Source: Neonectria sp. B-13
Taxonomy: Eukaryota > Ascomycota > Sordariomycetes > Hypocreales > Nectriaceae
NCBI GenBank assembly: GCA_002682825.1
Contig: NOKP01000002.1
Span: 4,446,309 to 4,510,308, forward strand
Direction of reading: 5' to 3'
Length of the DNA stretch: 64,000 nucleotides
Below the pieces are notes generated by a model. That model made no database searches, had not been told where the DNA came from, and was given only the letters and a program-made list of their open reading frames with translations. The translations under genes were made by a program, and so were the position numbers. Shown here piece by piece: positions 22,140 through 34,900 of this stretch; the stretch's first letter is position 1, and the number at the start of each line of letters is the position of its first letter.

Positions 22140-23043
22140 CTTTTACCCTTTCTATAGAACTCTCTCTATTAAATCCCTTTATACTTTATAGCTAATATTA
22201 GAAATAACTATAGGATTCCCTTGGTTTCTAATGTATTACTCCTTTAGCTATAGGTTAGTTAGAATAATATTATCTATTAACTATATAATCTATAAGGTAT
22301 AAATAGGGTTATATAGCTTCTTAAGGAACTTTTTCTCTATAATAGTAATATTATTATTCCTTTTTACCTTTAGAGCTAGCCTCTTTAGAAAGAGCTATTT
22401 TATTATAATTTATTAGGCTATTATTATATTAAGCTATATTTCCTCTTATAATAGAATATTATAGCTAAAGACTACTATTTAAACTAACTCTTTAAGTCTA
22501 AAGTAGTTAATTATAAGCTATTTTATATACCTTAAGTTAAACTTTTAAGCTATAATTTATAGTATAGAAATAAGGCTTAGATATTCTTCTAATTTACTAT
22601 ATAGATTATATAAAAGCTTATATATATAGCTTAGTAAGGGCTTACTAAGCTATAGTATAATTTAAATAAAAGTAGTTATTTTATATAATTAGTAGTATAG
22701 TTATTATATTATATAAAAGGTTAAATAGAATATAAAAAGATAATCTAGAAAGTATAAAGGTTAGACTTTTATTCTAAGAGGTTTTAGCTTTTTCTAAGAT
22801 TTAGCTTTTCTAAGATCTAGCTTTTCTAAGATCTAGCTTTTCTAAGATCTAGCTTTTCTAGCTAATTAAGATAGTAAAACTTATACCTTAACTTTATAGT
22901 AGAAACTTTTATTTCCTTAAGTTATTATTACTTTAGACTTAAGTATTAAGCTTATTATACTATTATCTTTTCTATTTTCTTTTATACTATTTAACCTTTA
23001 GCCCCTTCTTTAAGTATATACTACTAAGAACTATTATATCTAA
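22140..23043 (+). mobile_element. R1 copy, 5' part lost at the Gypsy A junction
   Basis: It starts abruptly inside R1 (CTTTTACCC corresponds to GACTTTTGCCCC of intact copies). It continues through the 16-bp variable repeat (22,795-22,865, about four units) to the R1 3' end ...CTATTATATCTAA. The missing ~150 bp should lie beyond the Gypsy A element but are not at its left flank. Confidence 0.75.
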
Positions 23044-24275
23044 ATATTTAAATATTAAATAATTATATATTTTCTTTACTTAAGCTTAATAAGAGGATAG
23101 ATCTTTAGATTTCAAACCTAATTATTAACTTTTACTCCTTCTATAGAACTCTCTTTAATAAATCCCTTTATATAGCTTTATAGCTAATATTAGAAATAAC
23201 TATAGTAGGATTCTCTTACTTTCTAATATAATTATTATTCCTTTAGTTATAGATTAATTAGTATAGTATTACTTATTAACTATATAACCTATAAGATATA
23301 GTTATTATACTTTAGACTATTAATAAATCTTTTTTCTATATTAATAATATTATTATTTTAGCAGTAGAAAGAGATAAGAAATAATACCTTAAATTGATAA
23401 TAGTCCCTTAATAAGGTACTTAGAAATATATTATATAAGCATTTTAGTTAGTTAGCTTAAGGCTATACTAAATAGTATATATATAGTCTAATAGTCTAAT
23501 GTTTAGTACCTCTTAATAGGGAAATATCTTATAAGGTTGATTATTAAGTTGAAAGTAGAAAAGAATATTAGTAAGGCATTAAAAAGGCCTATAGTTAGCT
23601 TAGTAATTAGTATTATAGAAGATAGAGGTTTAACCTAGAATTAAATAAAGATTTGAATGTAATTATAGAATTCTTTTTTAGTAAATAAAGGTAAAGTCTT
23701 AAGCTTTAAGCTTAATAAGCTTATCTCTCTTATCTCTCTATAGTAAGAAGCTCTTTAGTCCTTTTTTTCTCTAGATCATAATGAAAAGAAAAAGACCTTT
23801 TCCCTTCTTCCTTACTTAACCTTCCTTATAATAGCCCCTTTCTATACCCAATTATACTCTTACTAGCAACCAGCTAGTCTACTTAGCCTTTAGCTTCTAC
23901 TATATTATTCCTTTTTAGCTTTAAAGCTAGCCTTTTTAGAAAGACTTATTCTATTATAATCTATTAAACTATTACTCTATTAGACTAGATTCTATCTTAT
24001 AATATAATATAATAACTAAAGACTATTAATTAAACTAATTCTTTAGTTTTAAGGTATTAATTGGTTTTAATCTTTTTTATATCTTATAGATTAGACTTTT
24101 AAACTATAATTTATAGTTTAATAATAAGCTTAGATTTACTTAAAATAAACTATATAGATTATATAAGAGTTTATAAGTATAGTTTAGTAAAAGCTTATTA
24201 AGCTATAGTATAATTTAGAAGATAGTTATTTTATATAATTAATTATTATATTATTATATTATATAGAAAGTTAAA

Positions 24276-25240
24276 CCCCTCTATAAGGGAACCTAATATA
24301 TAATAATTACTGTATCATACATCAATTTCTTTGTCTTAAGCCTAATTGGTTTTAAAGTTCTTTATTAACCTTTACATCTAACTTAAACCTATCTAGCTTT
24401 TCTATTCAGTCTAAGTTTTTCCTTAACCCTATATAATCCTTCCCCTTGATTTTATAATACTAGACTAACTAACTATTTATACTAATTCTATATACCTTAG
24501 TAGCTCCTAGAACCATAGAGTATATTTATCTCTAGTTAATTTATTAATAATAGCTTTATCTTAGTATAACCTAGCTTCTAATCTTCTAGTAAGCTTTTTA
24601 AGAAACTCCTTTTCCTCTCGAATAAAGCTAATATTATTAACTTTAATACTTTTATTATTTAGGAGTAAGTCGTAGCTAAATATAACTAAATATACCATTT
24701 AGATAGTACTAACTACTATATAGTTAGACTTAAAGCTACTAAGATTATAGATTTTAGCCTAGTAAAGCTACTACTTATACTTAGTAAGCTTAATCTTTCT
24801 ATCTAAAGAGTAATAGTATTCTATTTTATATACCTTATAGCTCTATTTCTTACTACTAGGTTATAAGATACAATAGATAATAGTAGAATGCATTATAGTT
24901 GTATTATACTATATTATAGTATATTAAGAAAGAAGAAAGAAGACTAACTAGACTTATTAGCTTAATAAGAGATAACTAGGTTATTTATATATACTATAGT
25001 TTAGGATAAGCTTTTTATAAATTGGATATTAAGGTTAGAGAGAAGGACCTAGATAGGTTATAAAAATAGGCTTAAGGTATAATATTAATATAAACTATAT
25101 TACTAGGAAAGCTTATTATGTTTAAGTTATTGGGATTAATAGTATTAGGTATAGTATCTTACTATATTAACTGCTATATATTATTTATTGTATTATCTTA
25201 ATCTATTAGATAATATTGACTAAGGCTAAAATTACTATAA
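24276..25240 (+). mobile_element. R2-a: ~965-bp R2 family element inserted in R1
   Basis: It begins CCCCTCTATAAGGGAACC and ends CTAAGGCTAAAATTACTATAA. It is flanked by a perfect 13-bp duplication ATAGAAAGTTAAA (24263-24275, 25241-25253) and is homologous to R2-b in reverse. It contains a candidate reading frame on the minus strand (24315-24893). Strand is given by analogy with R1 (target duplication starts ATA at the 3' side) and is an inference. Confidence 0.8.
24315..24893 (-). pseudogene. candidate R2 reading frame (193 codons incl. stop), RIP-interrupted
   Basis: ATG (24891-24893) starts MHSTIIYCIL. The frame runs to TGA at 24315-24317 and is interrupted only by TAA/TAG where CAA/CAG/TGG are plausible ancestors. 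R2-b keeps the same frame with exactly 30 more bases (10 codons), as expected of a coding indel. The protein is basic and charged (EKEFLKKL, RRLEA motifs) with no recognised domain. Confidence 0.45.
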
Positions 25241-25515
25241 ATAGAAAGTTAAATAGAATATAAAATGCTTAAAAAGTATAAAGCTTTATAAATTAGACTT
25301 TTATTCTAAGGGATTTTAGCCTTTTCTAAGATTTAGCTTTTCTAAGATTTAACTTTTCTAAGATTTAGCTTTTTTAAGATTCAGCTTTTCTAGCTAATTA
25401 AAATAATAAAACTTATACTTTAACTTTATAATAGAAACTTTTATCTTCTTAAGTTATTATTATTTTAAACTTAAGTATTAAGATTATTATATTATTGTTT
25501 TTTCTATTTTCTTTT

Positions 25516-25711
25516 TATAAAAGGATAAACTCATATAGCTAACCTTAGAGTAAAGCTACTATAGCTACTATAGCTAAGGGCCTAGCCTTATAAGGACTAT
25601 ATAGAGTCCTTAGTAAGCAATCTTTAACTGCTTACTAAGTTAAAGTCTTATAATATACTAATACTTACCCTTTAAGCCTAATATCTTACCTTAGTTAAAC
25701 TAACCCTTATA
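25516..25711 (+). repeat. solo LTR of Gypsy A
   Basis: 196 bp, same size as the element LTRs (TATAAAAGGATAAAC...AACCCTTATA). It is flanked by the 5-bp duplication CTTTT (25511-25515, 25712-25716) inside an R1 copy. It is a product of LTR-LTR recombination. Confidence 0.92.
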
Positions 25712-25776
25712 CTTTTATACTATTTAACTTTTAGTCTTTTCTCTAAGTATATACTACTAAGAACTATTATATTTAA

Positions 25777-26194
25777 ATATAAATTAAATAAAAAATATAT
25801 TTAATAAAAGTAACTTTAAAACTATTAATAAGACTATATTTAGTAAAGGTAACTTTATAATAATTAGTAAGACTAAAGAAATTTAATTAGCTTTATTATA
25901 ATTATAATAAGGAAAAATATAATAAGTATTAAAAGAATACTAACTAGTATTTATATTAGACTTTAGATCCCTTAGTAAGGTAAAGGTTAATTAAAACCTT
26001 AAAGGTAAATTAGTATAACTCTTATAATTATAAGAAAGAATAAGCTTTAGTCTTATTATTAATTTGAACTTATTTTTTCTTTATTTAACTTTCCTAGTAA
26101 TCTTAATTATTAGATCTATTATTATTATATTTTAAAGCTTTTATTAAAACTATTTAAAGAAACTAAAAATAAATTTAAACCTAAAATAAATTAT
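25777..26194. other. AT-rich RIP-degraded DNA, unassigned
   Basis: About 420 bp with no identifiable domain. A short imperfect direct repeat (AAAAGTAACTTTAAAACTATTAATAAGACT / AAGGTAACTTTATAATAATTAGTAAGACT, cited in part) occurs near 25,805-25,880. Confidence 0.4.
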
Positions 26195-26432
26195 TTATAG
26201 TAATTTTAGCCTTAGTTAATATTATCTAATAGATTAAGATAATACAATAGATAATATATAGTAGTTAATACAGTAAGATACTATACTTAGTACTATTAAT
26301 CCTAATAACTTAAATATAATAAGCTTTCCTAATAATATAGTTTATATTAATATTATACCTTAAGCCTATTTTTATAACCTATCTAGATCTTTCTCTTTAA
26401 CCTTAATATTTAATTTATAAAAAGCTTATCCT

Positions 26433-26628
26433 TATAAGAGGATGGACTTATACAGCTAACCTTAGAGTAAAGCTACTATAGCTACTATAGCTAGAGGCCT
26501 AGCCCTATAAGGACTATATAGAGTCCTTAGTAAGCGATCTCTAACTGCTTACGAAGTTAAAGTCTTATAATATATTAATACCTACCCTTTAAGCCTAATA
26601 TCTTACCTTAGTTAAACTAACCTTTATA
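26433..26628 (+). repeat. Gypsy A copy 2, 5' LTR
   Basis: 196 bp, TATAAGAGGATGG...AACCTTTATA (ancestral TG...CA ends). It pairs with 34040-34235. Confidence 0.93.
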
Positions 26629-26699
26629 ATTCTTTAACTTTTATACCTATCTAGATAATTAGTATAAATATTATAGTAATAAAGAATCTATAACTAACT

Positions 26700-29600
26700 T
26701 TAGTATAAATAATATAACTACTAACTACTCTCTAACTAGTAGAAAATCCTTTATAAGGGGAACTAATAATTAAGGAAATAATATAAACTATAGTCCTAGA
26801 GGAGCTAGGATAAGATACCCTTTAATTAGTAGAATAACTGATTATAGAAGAAATAGTGAATAACTAGGAGGTACTATCCCTAGCTATATTAGTAGAAGCT
26901 ATAGGAATCTATCCCTTTTTAGGGAGTTTTATACTACTAGAAGCTATAAGTTACTATCTATCTAGGAGTAAAACCCTTAATATCTATAATAATAGCTTTT
27001 AATATTAGAATTGGTCCTTAATGTATAATGAGTACTAGGGCTATTTAGATGTTCTATGACTATATAGAGAATACTTAGAATCTTAATAATTATACTAAGA
27101 GGTATTATAAGAGTTAGATAACTATAGTTAATAGTAATTATATAGAGAATGTTTAGAATCCTATCTATAATAAAGCTAAGACTAAGAGGAATCTAAGCTA
27201 TAAGTAGTTATTAGAATGTTTATATAGTAAATAGCCTAATAGATAGAATTTATAAGATAATTCATTAAATGATTAATAACTATTATACTTAAAAGGGATT
27301 AGGATAAACCCTTTATATATAATTATTAACTCCTATAGGATAATGCTATAGGAGTTTAGATTAATAACTAGATCTATATAATTAAAGTAAGAAATAGCCT
27401 TTAAGTAAGCTACTTAAATGCCTAAAAGATCAAATAGTCTATAATAAAGTTTAACTATTTACTATAAATATAATAGTATAATTATATAAAGAACCTTATA
27501 GAACCCTTTTAGAATGATTTTCTTAATTTTATTTATAAAAGATATATAGACTTATTACTATAAGACTAATAGTTATATAATAAACTACTAAAGCTCTAAT
27601 AGAATAATAATTAATTACTAATAAGCTATTTTAGTACTTAGCTTACTATATATACTTTACTAAGAATAGAAGATTAAGAAAACTAATCTAACTTAATATA
27701 CTAGTACTATTATAATCTAAAGAAACCCCTTTATAGAAAGATAGATTATCTAAAGATAGACCTTATTAACCCTTAAGATATAATAAATAAGGCTAAGAGA
27801 TTATAGCTATATATATGCTATAATAGTAAGCTTATATAGAATAATAGCTATAAGTATAATATCTTATATAAAGAGTAAGAGGGATTTAGAAAGGTAATAT
27901 TAAACTATTAGGGCTAAGATAGGTAGTTTAAATACTATAGCTTCTTATTAAATAAAGATAGCTTATAGAGCCCTAAGCTATTATACCCTAGGAATACTTT
28001 TACTATCTAGAGACTATAAGATTATTAAATATATAATAGAAGTCTTCTACTTAATATTAAGTATTATAACTATAATAAAATAGAATATATATTTATAGAT
28101 TATAAGCTCTTCTAATGATTATAGAGCTAAGGTACTAAGGGAAGCTACTCTAAGAAGAAAGTTTAGATATAATTAGTTAATAGCTATATTAAGAATATAG
28201 ACTTATTAAGAAATAAGTAAGTATTAGAGTTATTTTTAAAACCTTAGTACTAAAGCTAAGGATAATACTTATTAAATAAATTGTCTAAGATTAAGTAATT
28301 ATCCTCTAAATGTATAAAGAGTAAGTAGTCTAAGTAGATATAAACATTTATGCTTAAGTTAATATTATTAGTATAAGACTAGTTAAAGAATTAGGCCTTA
28401 AAGTACTAAAGGACTAGAAAGCATTAAGCCTTATTAGTTTTAATAGAACTATTACCTTTGTACTATAGGTCTATTAGTTAATATTCTTTCTAATTGATTC
28501 TTAGGGATACTCTTAGAAGATCTAATAACTATTTACTAAAGTATAATGCTCTATTAGGACTAGTAATTTCCTTTTATTATTAGACTTAATAGATAAGAAA
28601 GATATACTAATTAATACTTATATATACTTATAGAACTATAAGCTAATTACTTTAATAAATCTAAAGATTTTTATAAAAGAGCTAATTAAGAATAGTAAGA
28701 AAGCTTTTATAATATATATTTATAGTATACTATTACTAGATAAGTAGCTAATAGGTATATTAGATAAGAATATAGAGAATGGACTAGGAACCCTTTTCTT
28801 AGAGCTTAAAGAGATAAATAGTACTTTTAGTAAGCTAGTAGCTAAGGACTTCCTAGTTCTAGAGAGAGTAGAGTATACTATTGATCTTTAGGAAGGAAAG
28901 AAACCTTTATATAAACTATTATATTTTATTAATAGGAAATAAGGTAAGATCTTAAGAGAATATATTAAGGAGTACCTTTAGAATAGTTAGATAGAATAAT
29001 CCATTAGTAAGACTAAAGTCTTAGTACTTTTTATCCTTAAGAAGAATAATATACTAAGGTTATATATAGACTATTAAGGTCTTAATGTAATTATAATTAA
29101 GAATTATTATTCTTTACTATTAATTAGGGATTTATTAAACTATTTTATAAGAGCTAAATAGATTATAAAGATTAACCTTTAAGATACTTACTATTAAATC
29201 TATATTAAGCTTAGTAATTACTAAAAGACTATATTCTAAATATACTATAGGTATTTTTAGTATATAGTTATACTATTTAGATTAATTAATACTTTAATAA
29301 CATTCTAAGTATATATTTATTAAGTATTTACTAGACTATTAAATATAATCTATATTATATATCTAGATAATATTATAATCTATTCTTAAGATAGAGATTA
29401 ATATACTAAGGATATAAAAGAAGTCCTTTAAAGACTATAGAGTTTCTAACTATATACTAAGCTATCTAAGTATATATTTTATTAATAAGAGGTTAAATTC
29501 CTTAGGTATATTATTATCTAAGAAGAGATTAAAATAAATCTAAAAAGAGTTTAAGTAATTACTAAATAGCTAATACTTAAGAATTTTAAGGATATTTAAG

Positions 29601-32090
29601 TTATTTTAAGATTCTATAATTTCTATTAGAAGTTTATACTTAAGTACTCTAAGATTATAGAGCTATTTACTATAATACTAAAAGGTAGTTAGAAAGGTTA
29701 TAAGATAAATAAATTCTATTAGATAAAGGAATAGAATAAGACCCTTTAAGAACTAAAGAATACCTTTTATTTTATAATTATTCTTTAATACTAGAATTTA
29801 GAACTTTACTTAAGGGTTAAGACTAATACTTTAGCTAAGATAGTATTAGGTATTCTATTCTAACTAATAGATAGGTAGTAGAAACCTATTGCCTATTAGT
29901 TATAAAAGCTCTTAGAGATAGAATAGTACTAAACTATAGACTAGTAGGAACTACTAGTTATTATTAAGAGCTTAGAGTACTAGAGTTATTATCTCCTAGG
30001 ACTAAGTAAGAAATTCATACTACTAATGGATTATATAGCTTTAATAGGTATAATCTAAGCCTTTATATAGGACCTTTAGAGAAGACTTACTAAATAGGTA
30101 TACTAATTAGCCTCTTTTGATTTCAAAATATAGTATTAACTAGGAGCTACTAATCCAACTAATAGGCTATTAAGGTATTTAGACTATATAGTAAGAGAGA
30201 TAGTATATAAGGATATGCTTTCTATATTAGCTAAGAAACTTAACCTAATTGAGATACTAATGCTAGAAGTCTATTAAATAATTAAGGACTTATTAGATAA
30301 GAATAAGATTACTAAGGTATTTATATAGGCTATAAAAGTAAACTTAATAGGCAAAAAGCCCTAAGAAGACTTCTTTCTTCTTAGTTAGCCCTAGGCTAAT
30401 AGACCTTCTAATATAATATTAGACCTAATGTTTATTTCTATAGTTATTATATATACTAAATAGGCTATAAGTATAACTACTAAATGGTTAGAAACTGCTT
30501 AATAAGAGCTAGCCTTTTTATAATACTATAAGGACTTGATTGAAGCTGGGGTTATTGTTTTAGAGTAATACATTCTATACCCTATTATAAAAGAACTTAT
30601 AGAGAGTAAAATAGTATTTCTTTTATAATTATTCTATAAGTTAAAAGACCTAGTCTAAGGATTATAGGCTAGAGATTAGTTCTACTAATAATAGTTAGTA
30701 AAGGTTTAGAAAGTAGCTAAGAACTAAGGATATTATTATTATAATGTATAAGGTACTTTTTTCTTTAAAGGAAGGTTAGTAATCTTAGACTAATATGTAA
30801 TAAGATAAAAGATCCTTTGCTAATACTATAATGATCTATAGTTAGAATATATAAGAGCTATTAAGACTTTAGAGCTTATTATATATAAGTTCTATTAGAA
30901 TTAGATTTCTAAGGATATAAAGGATTATACTTAGAAGTATTAGTAATACTAGGGTATATATATACTAAGGTATAAACCTTATAGGTAATTATAATTACTA
31001 CTATTATTAGTATACTTATTCTAAGAAATTAGCTTAGACTTTATTATAGGCTTATTAGATAGTACTTAAGTAGATAGTAAGGAATATAATACAATTCTTA
31101 TTATTGTCTATTGTATAATAAAGTATATAATATTCCTTTTAATAAAGAAGATACTTAATATAGTATAAATAGTATAGATCTTATATAAATATATAGAATA
31201 TAAGTTTAGAGTACTAAAAGGTATTATAAGTAATTAAGATAAGCTTTTTATTAGTTAATTCTAAAAGGATCTAATAAAAGAAAGAATAATTTATTATTAA
31301 CTATTTATTATATATTATCTATAGATAGATAGATAAATAGAAAGGATAAACTAGGTACTAGAGAAGTACTTTTGATTATATACTAAGGACTTTCTATAAT
31401 AATGAGTTATATAGCTACTAGAAGTAGAATTTATATATAATAATAGTGCTTATAGTACTATTAGGGTATTATTAATATAAGCTTTATATAGATATTACCT
31501 TAGACTAATAGAGTATATACTAGAATATATAAAGTTAAAAGTATAGAAAGTATAGGAATGTATTATAACCTTTTAGTAAGTATATACTAAAGCCCTAAAA
31601 TGTTAATAGAAAGTAGTAGAATCTTAAGTAAAATACTATAATTAATAATATAAGCCCTAAGAATACTATAAAGAGTAGATCATAGGACTATTAATAAGAA
31701 ACTTCTACTTTAAATACTAGAAGCTAGCTTTTAAATTCATTAAGATAGCTATTATAGAAAGAATAGGAAAATAGGCTTATTATATATACCTTCTAGAATA
31801 ATACTAAAGGATATATAATATATTTTCTATTACTCTTCTAGAGCTATAGTTAAGTAATAACTAAGTAGTAGCTAAAGGCTTACTAATCTTATTAGAGCTT
31901 GAAAAGGAGGAGGATAAATAGAAAGTAGAGGATATTATAAGCTATAAAGAGGAGATAGAATAAAATTTCTATTAAGTTAAATAGATAGGCTAGCTAGTAG
32001 AATATAATACTTAGGAACTAGAATAATACTTAGAAAATGCTTTAAAGATCCTTTAGTAATATTATAAGTAATAAAGATAGATATATAGGA
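26700..32090 (+). pseudogene. gag-pol remnant of Gypsy A copy 2
   Basis: Translated plus-strand segments show family landmarks despite stops. A protease-like segment lies near 28,350-28,450. RT is at ~28,930-29,520 (KxNILRLYIDYxGLN, IIYLDNIIIYS, LYTKLSKYIFY), matching Ty3/Gypsy RT order. The integrase core is at ~31,020-31,370 (LDFIIGLLD, then IIYYxLFIIYYLxIDRxIER for the usual LSTAYHPQTDGQTER block). A chromodomain-like segment is at ~31,970-32,060 (VKxIGxLVEYNTxExExYLENA). Stops sit where Gln, Arg or Trp codons are expected. Inactive. Confidence 0.85.
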
Positions 32091-32959
32091 AGTAGAATAA
32101 TAAGTAAATCTATTATTATTAGTACTAAAGGTATAATAAGGGATTATTATCTTAATACTATCTTATTAAAAACCTTATATCTATCTAAAGACTAAGCTTT
32201 TTTACTAGCTTTAAAATCTATATTAAACTATTACTATAGAGAGTCTAAAAATAATATAAGATTTCTTATAAGAACTTAGAAAATATATAAGTCTTAAATA
32301 GTAAAAGACTTAGAATTACTATTAGTAGGATAATTAGGACTATTTTAGTAAGTGCTTAGAAAATGTTAGATAAGACTAATATAAGTATAATATTATAAAG
32401 AACTAAAAGTCTATACTAAGGAATAGGAGGTCTTAACCTTCTTAGTTAAAGGAGAGAAAGTCTTATACTTAGAATTAGAAGTAAAATAGATAGAATTATA
32501 TAGAAGATCTACTAAGAGCTTATTAATAGACTTAGAGAGAATAATAATCTTCTTAGCTATAGCTTTACCTTTTCCCTTATTCTTACTTTTATACTTTTTG
32601 ACCTACTAAGAAGACTTATATATAAAGAGTAAAAGCTTTTTGATTACTTTCTAAGGAGAAGGAGTAGGATTATAAAAGGTAGAGATTAGAAGAGATAGAT
32701 TAAGGGATTATATAAGTATTTTAATAATTAAGATATCTATATAATATAGTATAAAGCTAATACTTACTCTATAATAAGTAAAAGTACTTCTATAGAATAA
32801 GATAGGATAAAGAGGAGTAAGTATATACTTCTTATATACTATATTAACTAAAATAAGAGTATTAGTATTTATAGTTATAGAGTACTCCCTAAGGATATCT
32901 TCCTTCTTAATAGAAGGATCCTTAGTAGTCTTAGTAACTATAAAATAAGTAAGTACTAA
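32042..32959 (-). pseudogene. candidate antisense ORF in the accessory region of Gypsy A copy 2
   Basis: This is the counterpart of 14,923-15,840 in copy 1. On the minus strand it reads VTKTTKDPSIKKEDILREYS and KKYKSKNKGKGKAIAKKI with a low stop count over ~190 codons, then RASKKA-type sequence before meeting pol head-on near 32,042. Antisense ORFs near the 3' LTR are known in some plant Tat/Retand Gypsy elements; here it would sit in a fungal chromovirus. The coding claim is an inference from stop density and conservation between copies. Confidence 0.45.
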
Positions 32960-34024
32960 CTATAGGCTATATATAATACTATTATCTTAGATATAAAGAG
33001 ATTAAGTAACTTTTAAGAGCTATATAAGTTTATTAAGACTAATAAATATAATAAGATAGTACTAAAAAAAGATTAATAAAGATCTATTAAATATATAATA
33101 AGTAAATACCTACTTAAAGTTAGAAATTAAGTACTATTATTTCCTATATTAAAGTAATATCCTATATCTATAGGATAGCTATTATAGTAATATTATCTTA
33201 TTATTTTTACTAAGTAATTATTAGATCTTTAAGAAATAATTAGATATTATATTAAGTAAAAGTAGTATTATATATAATATACTTTAGATACTAATAATCT
33301 AAGACTAAAGGAGTAGGATTTTCTATTTCTATAGAATAAAAGCTTTTAGGATTATTCTATAGGTACTTTAAGTATAAGGTATTCTAATACTATTAAATAG
33401 TATTAAGTAACTCTAAGGAGATCTACTAAAAGTTAGTTAATAAATATATAATAATTATATATAGAATATACTATATTATATTTTTTATTAACTTACTTAT
33501 AGAGTATATACTAATTCTCTAAACTTCTAATAGAATAATAAAGAACTAAAGAATTATATTTTTAGATAAGATAATAAAAATAGAGTATTCAGCTAAGAAG
33601 TTATATAATAAATTCTATATTATTAGTTTAATACTAGCTTAGTATTTACCTTATTTAAAGAAAGATAAATATTATAATAATAATAGTAAGAGCTTAGTAA
33701 ATAGGTAAAAATAAGATAGAATCTAGAAAGACTAAGAATAGAAGTACTAAGATAGAATAGGGAAATAGTAGTAATAGAATATAGAATGTTCAAAGAACTA
33801 TAGATATTAATACAAAGGAAAGAAAGTAGTAGAGTAATAAAAAGAAAAAACCTATAAGGGAAATAAATAAGCTAAATAAATAATACTAGACTATAGGTTA
33901 GAATAGCCTTACCCTACTATTTACTAATAGTATACTAAATAGACTGTTCCTACTATCATTATAGTAACTAAGACTCTATAATATGCTAAGTTATATAATA
34001 ATAATAACTAAAGACTAGCTGTTT

Positions 34025-34039
34025 AAAGAGGGGGATAAT
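34025..34039 (+). other. polypurine tract of Gypsy A
   Basis: AAAGAGGGGGATAAT lies immediately before the 3' LTR start at 34040, the position of the plus-strand primer in reverse transcription. The same GAGAGGGGGATAAT word precedes the 3' LTR of the TRIM at 44,470. Confidence 0.75.
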
Positions 34040-34235
34040 TATAAGAGGATAGACCTATACAGCCAACCTTAGAGTAAAGCTACTATAGCCACTATAACTA
34101 AGGGCCTAGCCCTATAAGGACTATATAGAGTCCTTAGTAAGTAATCTCTGACTGTTCACTAAGTTGAAGTCTTATAATATACTAATACCTACCCTTCAAG
34201 CCTAATATCTCACCCTGGTTAAACTAACCTTTACA
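34040..34235 (+). repeat. Gypsy A copy 2, 3' LTR
   Basis: 196 bp, TATAAGAGGATAGACC...AACCTTTACA, followed by target duplication ATCCT. Confidence 0.93.
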
Positions 34236-34694
34236 ATCCTAAACTATAGTATATATAAATAACTATCTCTTATTAAGCTAATAAGTCTAATTAGCCTTTT
34301 TCCTTCTTTCTTAATATACTATAATATAGTATAATATAATTATAATATATTCTACTTTTACTATTACCTATTATATCTTATAATCTAATAATAAGAAATA
34401 GAACTATAAGGTATATAAAATAGAATATTATTACTCTTTAGATAGAGAGATTAAGCCTATTAAGTATAAATAGTAGCTTTACTAAGCTAAAATCTATAAT
34501 CTTAGTAGCTTTAAGTCTAATTATTTAAATATAATAGTTCTTAATAGTATATACCTAGAGAAAGGGCTAAAGATTAAATAGTATAAAAGAAAATAGAAGA
34601 AATAATAGTATAATAAGCTTAATACTTAAGCTTAAAGTAATAATAACTTAAGAAGATAAAAGTTTCTATTATAAAGTTAAAGTATAAGTTTTAA

Positions 34695-34845
34695 TACTCT
34701 AATTAACTAGAAAAGCTAGATCTTAGAAAAGCTAGATCTTAGAAAAACTAGATCTTAGAAAAGCTAGATCTTAGAAAAGTTAAATCTTAGAAAAGCTAGA
34801 TCTTAGAAAAGCTAAACCTTAGAAAAGCTAGATCTTAAAAAAGGC
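34695..34845. repeat. 16-bp tandem repeat array inside R1 (about 8 units)
   Basis: Unit TTAGAAAAGCTAGATC (reverse orientation of CTTTTCTAAGATCTAG). Other R1 copies have 2 to 5 units at the same place, e.g. 36,580-36,635 (2), 45,308-45,364 (3), 42,100-42,172 (4), 49,935-50,030 (5). The array behaves as a variable minisatellite within a mobile element. Confidence 0.85.
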
Positions 34846-34900
34846 TAAAACCTCTTAGGATAAAAGCTTAGTCTTTATACTTTCTAAGTTATCTCTTTAT

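Larger units (their letters stand above)
23060..25776 (+). mobile_element. R1 copy interrupted by R2-a and a solo Gypsy A LTR
   Basis: R1 begins truncated near the TTTCTTTACTTAAGC segment and ends ...CTATTATATTTAA at 25776. It is interrupted by R2-a (24276-25240) and by a solo LTR (25516-25711), each with its own target duplication. No clean R1 target duplication could be matched at the outer ends. Confidence 0.7.
26433..34235 (+). mobile_element. Gypsy A copy 2: full-length Ty3/Gypsy chromovirus, plus orientation, RIP-inactivated
   Basis: 7,803 bp with two 196-bp LTRs and the perfect 5-bp target duplication ATCCT (26428-26432, 34236-34240). The paralogous R2-b copy carries the empty site near 37,375-37,395 (AAAGCTTATCCTAAACTATA). 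Domain order on plus is gag region, protease-like segment, RT (YLDN at ~29,355-29,390 for ancestral YLDD), RNase H region, integrase core, chromodomain, then a ~1.95-kb accessory region, a polypurine tract (AAAGAGGGGGATAAT) and the 3' LTR. Gypsy A is a chromovirus by the chromodomain. All long frames are broken by TAA/TAG. Confidence 0.93.
26195..34524 (-). mobile_element. R2-c: truncated R2 copy split by Gypsy A copy 2
   Basis: It starts TTATAGTAATTTTAGCC like R2-b and is interrupted by Gypsy A copy 2. It resumes at 34,236 and ends at 34,524, where an R1 copy begins. About 520 bp remain; the part carrying most of the candidate frame is missing. Confidence 0.75.

Noticed and set aside
22795..22865. 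Regular 16-bp repeats as a CRISPR-like array
   Set aside because: The units are contiguous with no spacers and the context is a fungal transposon; it is a minisatellite.
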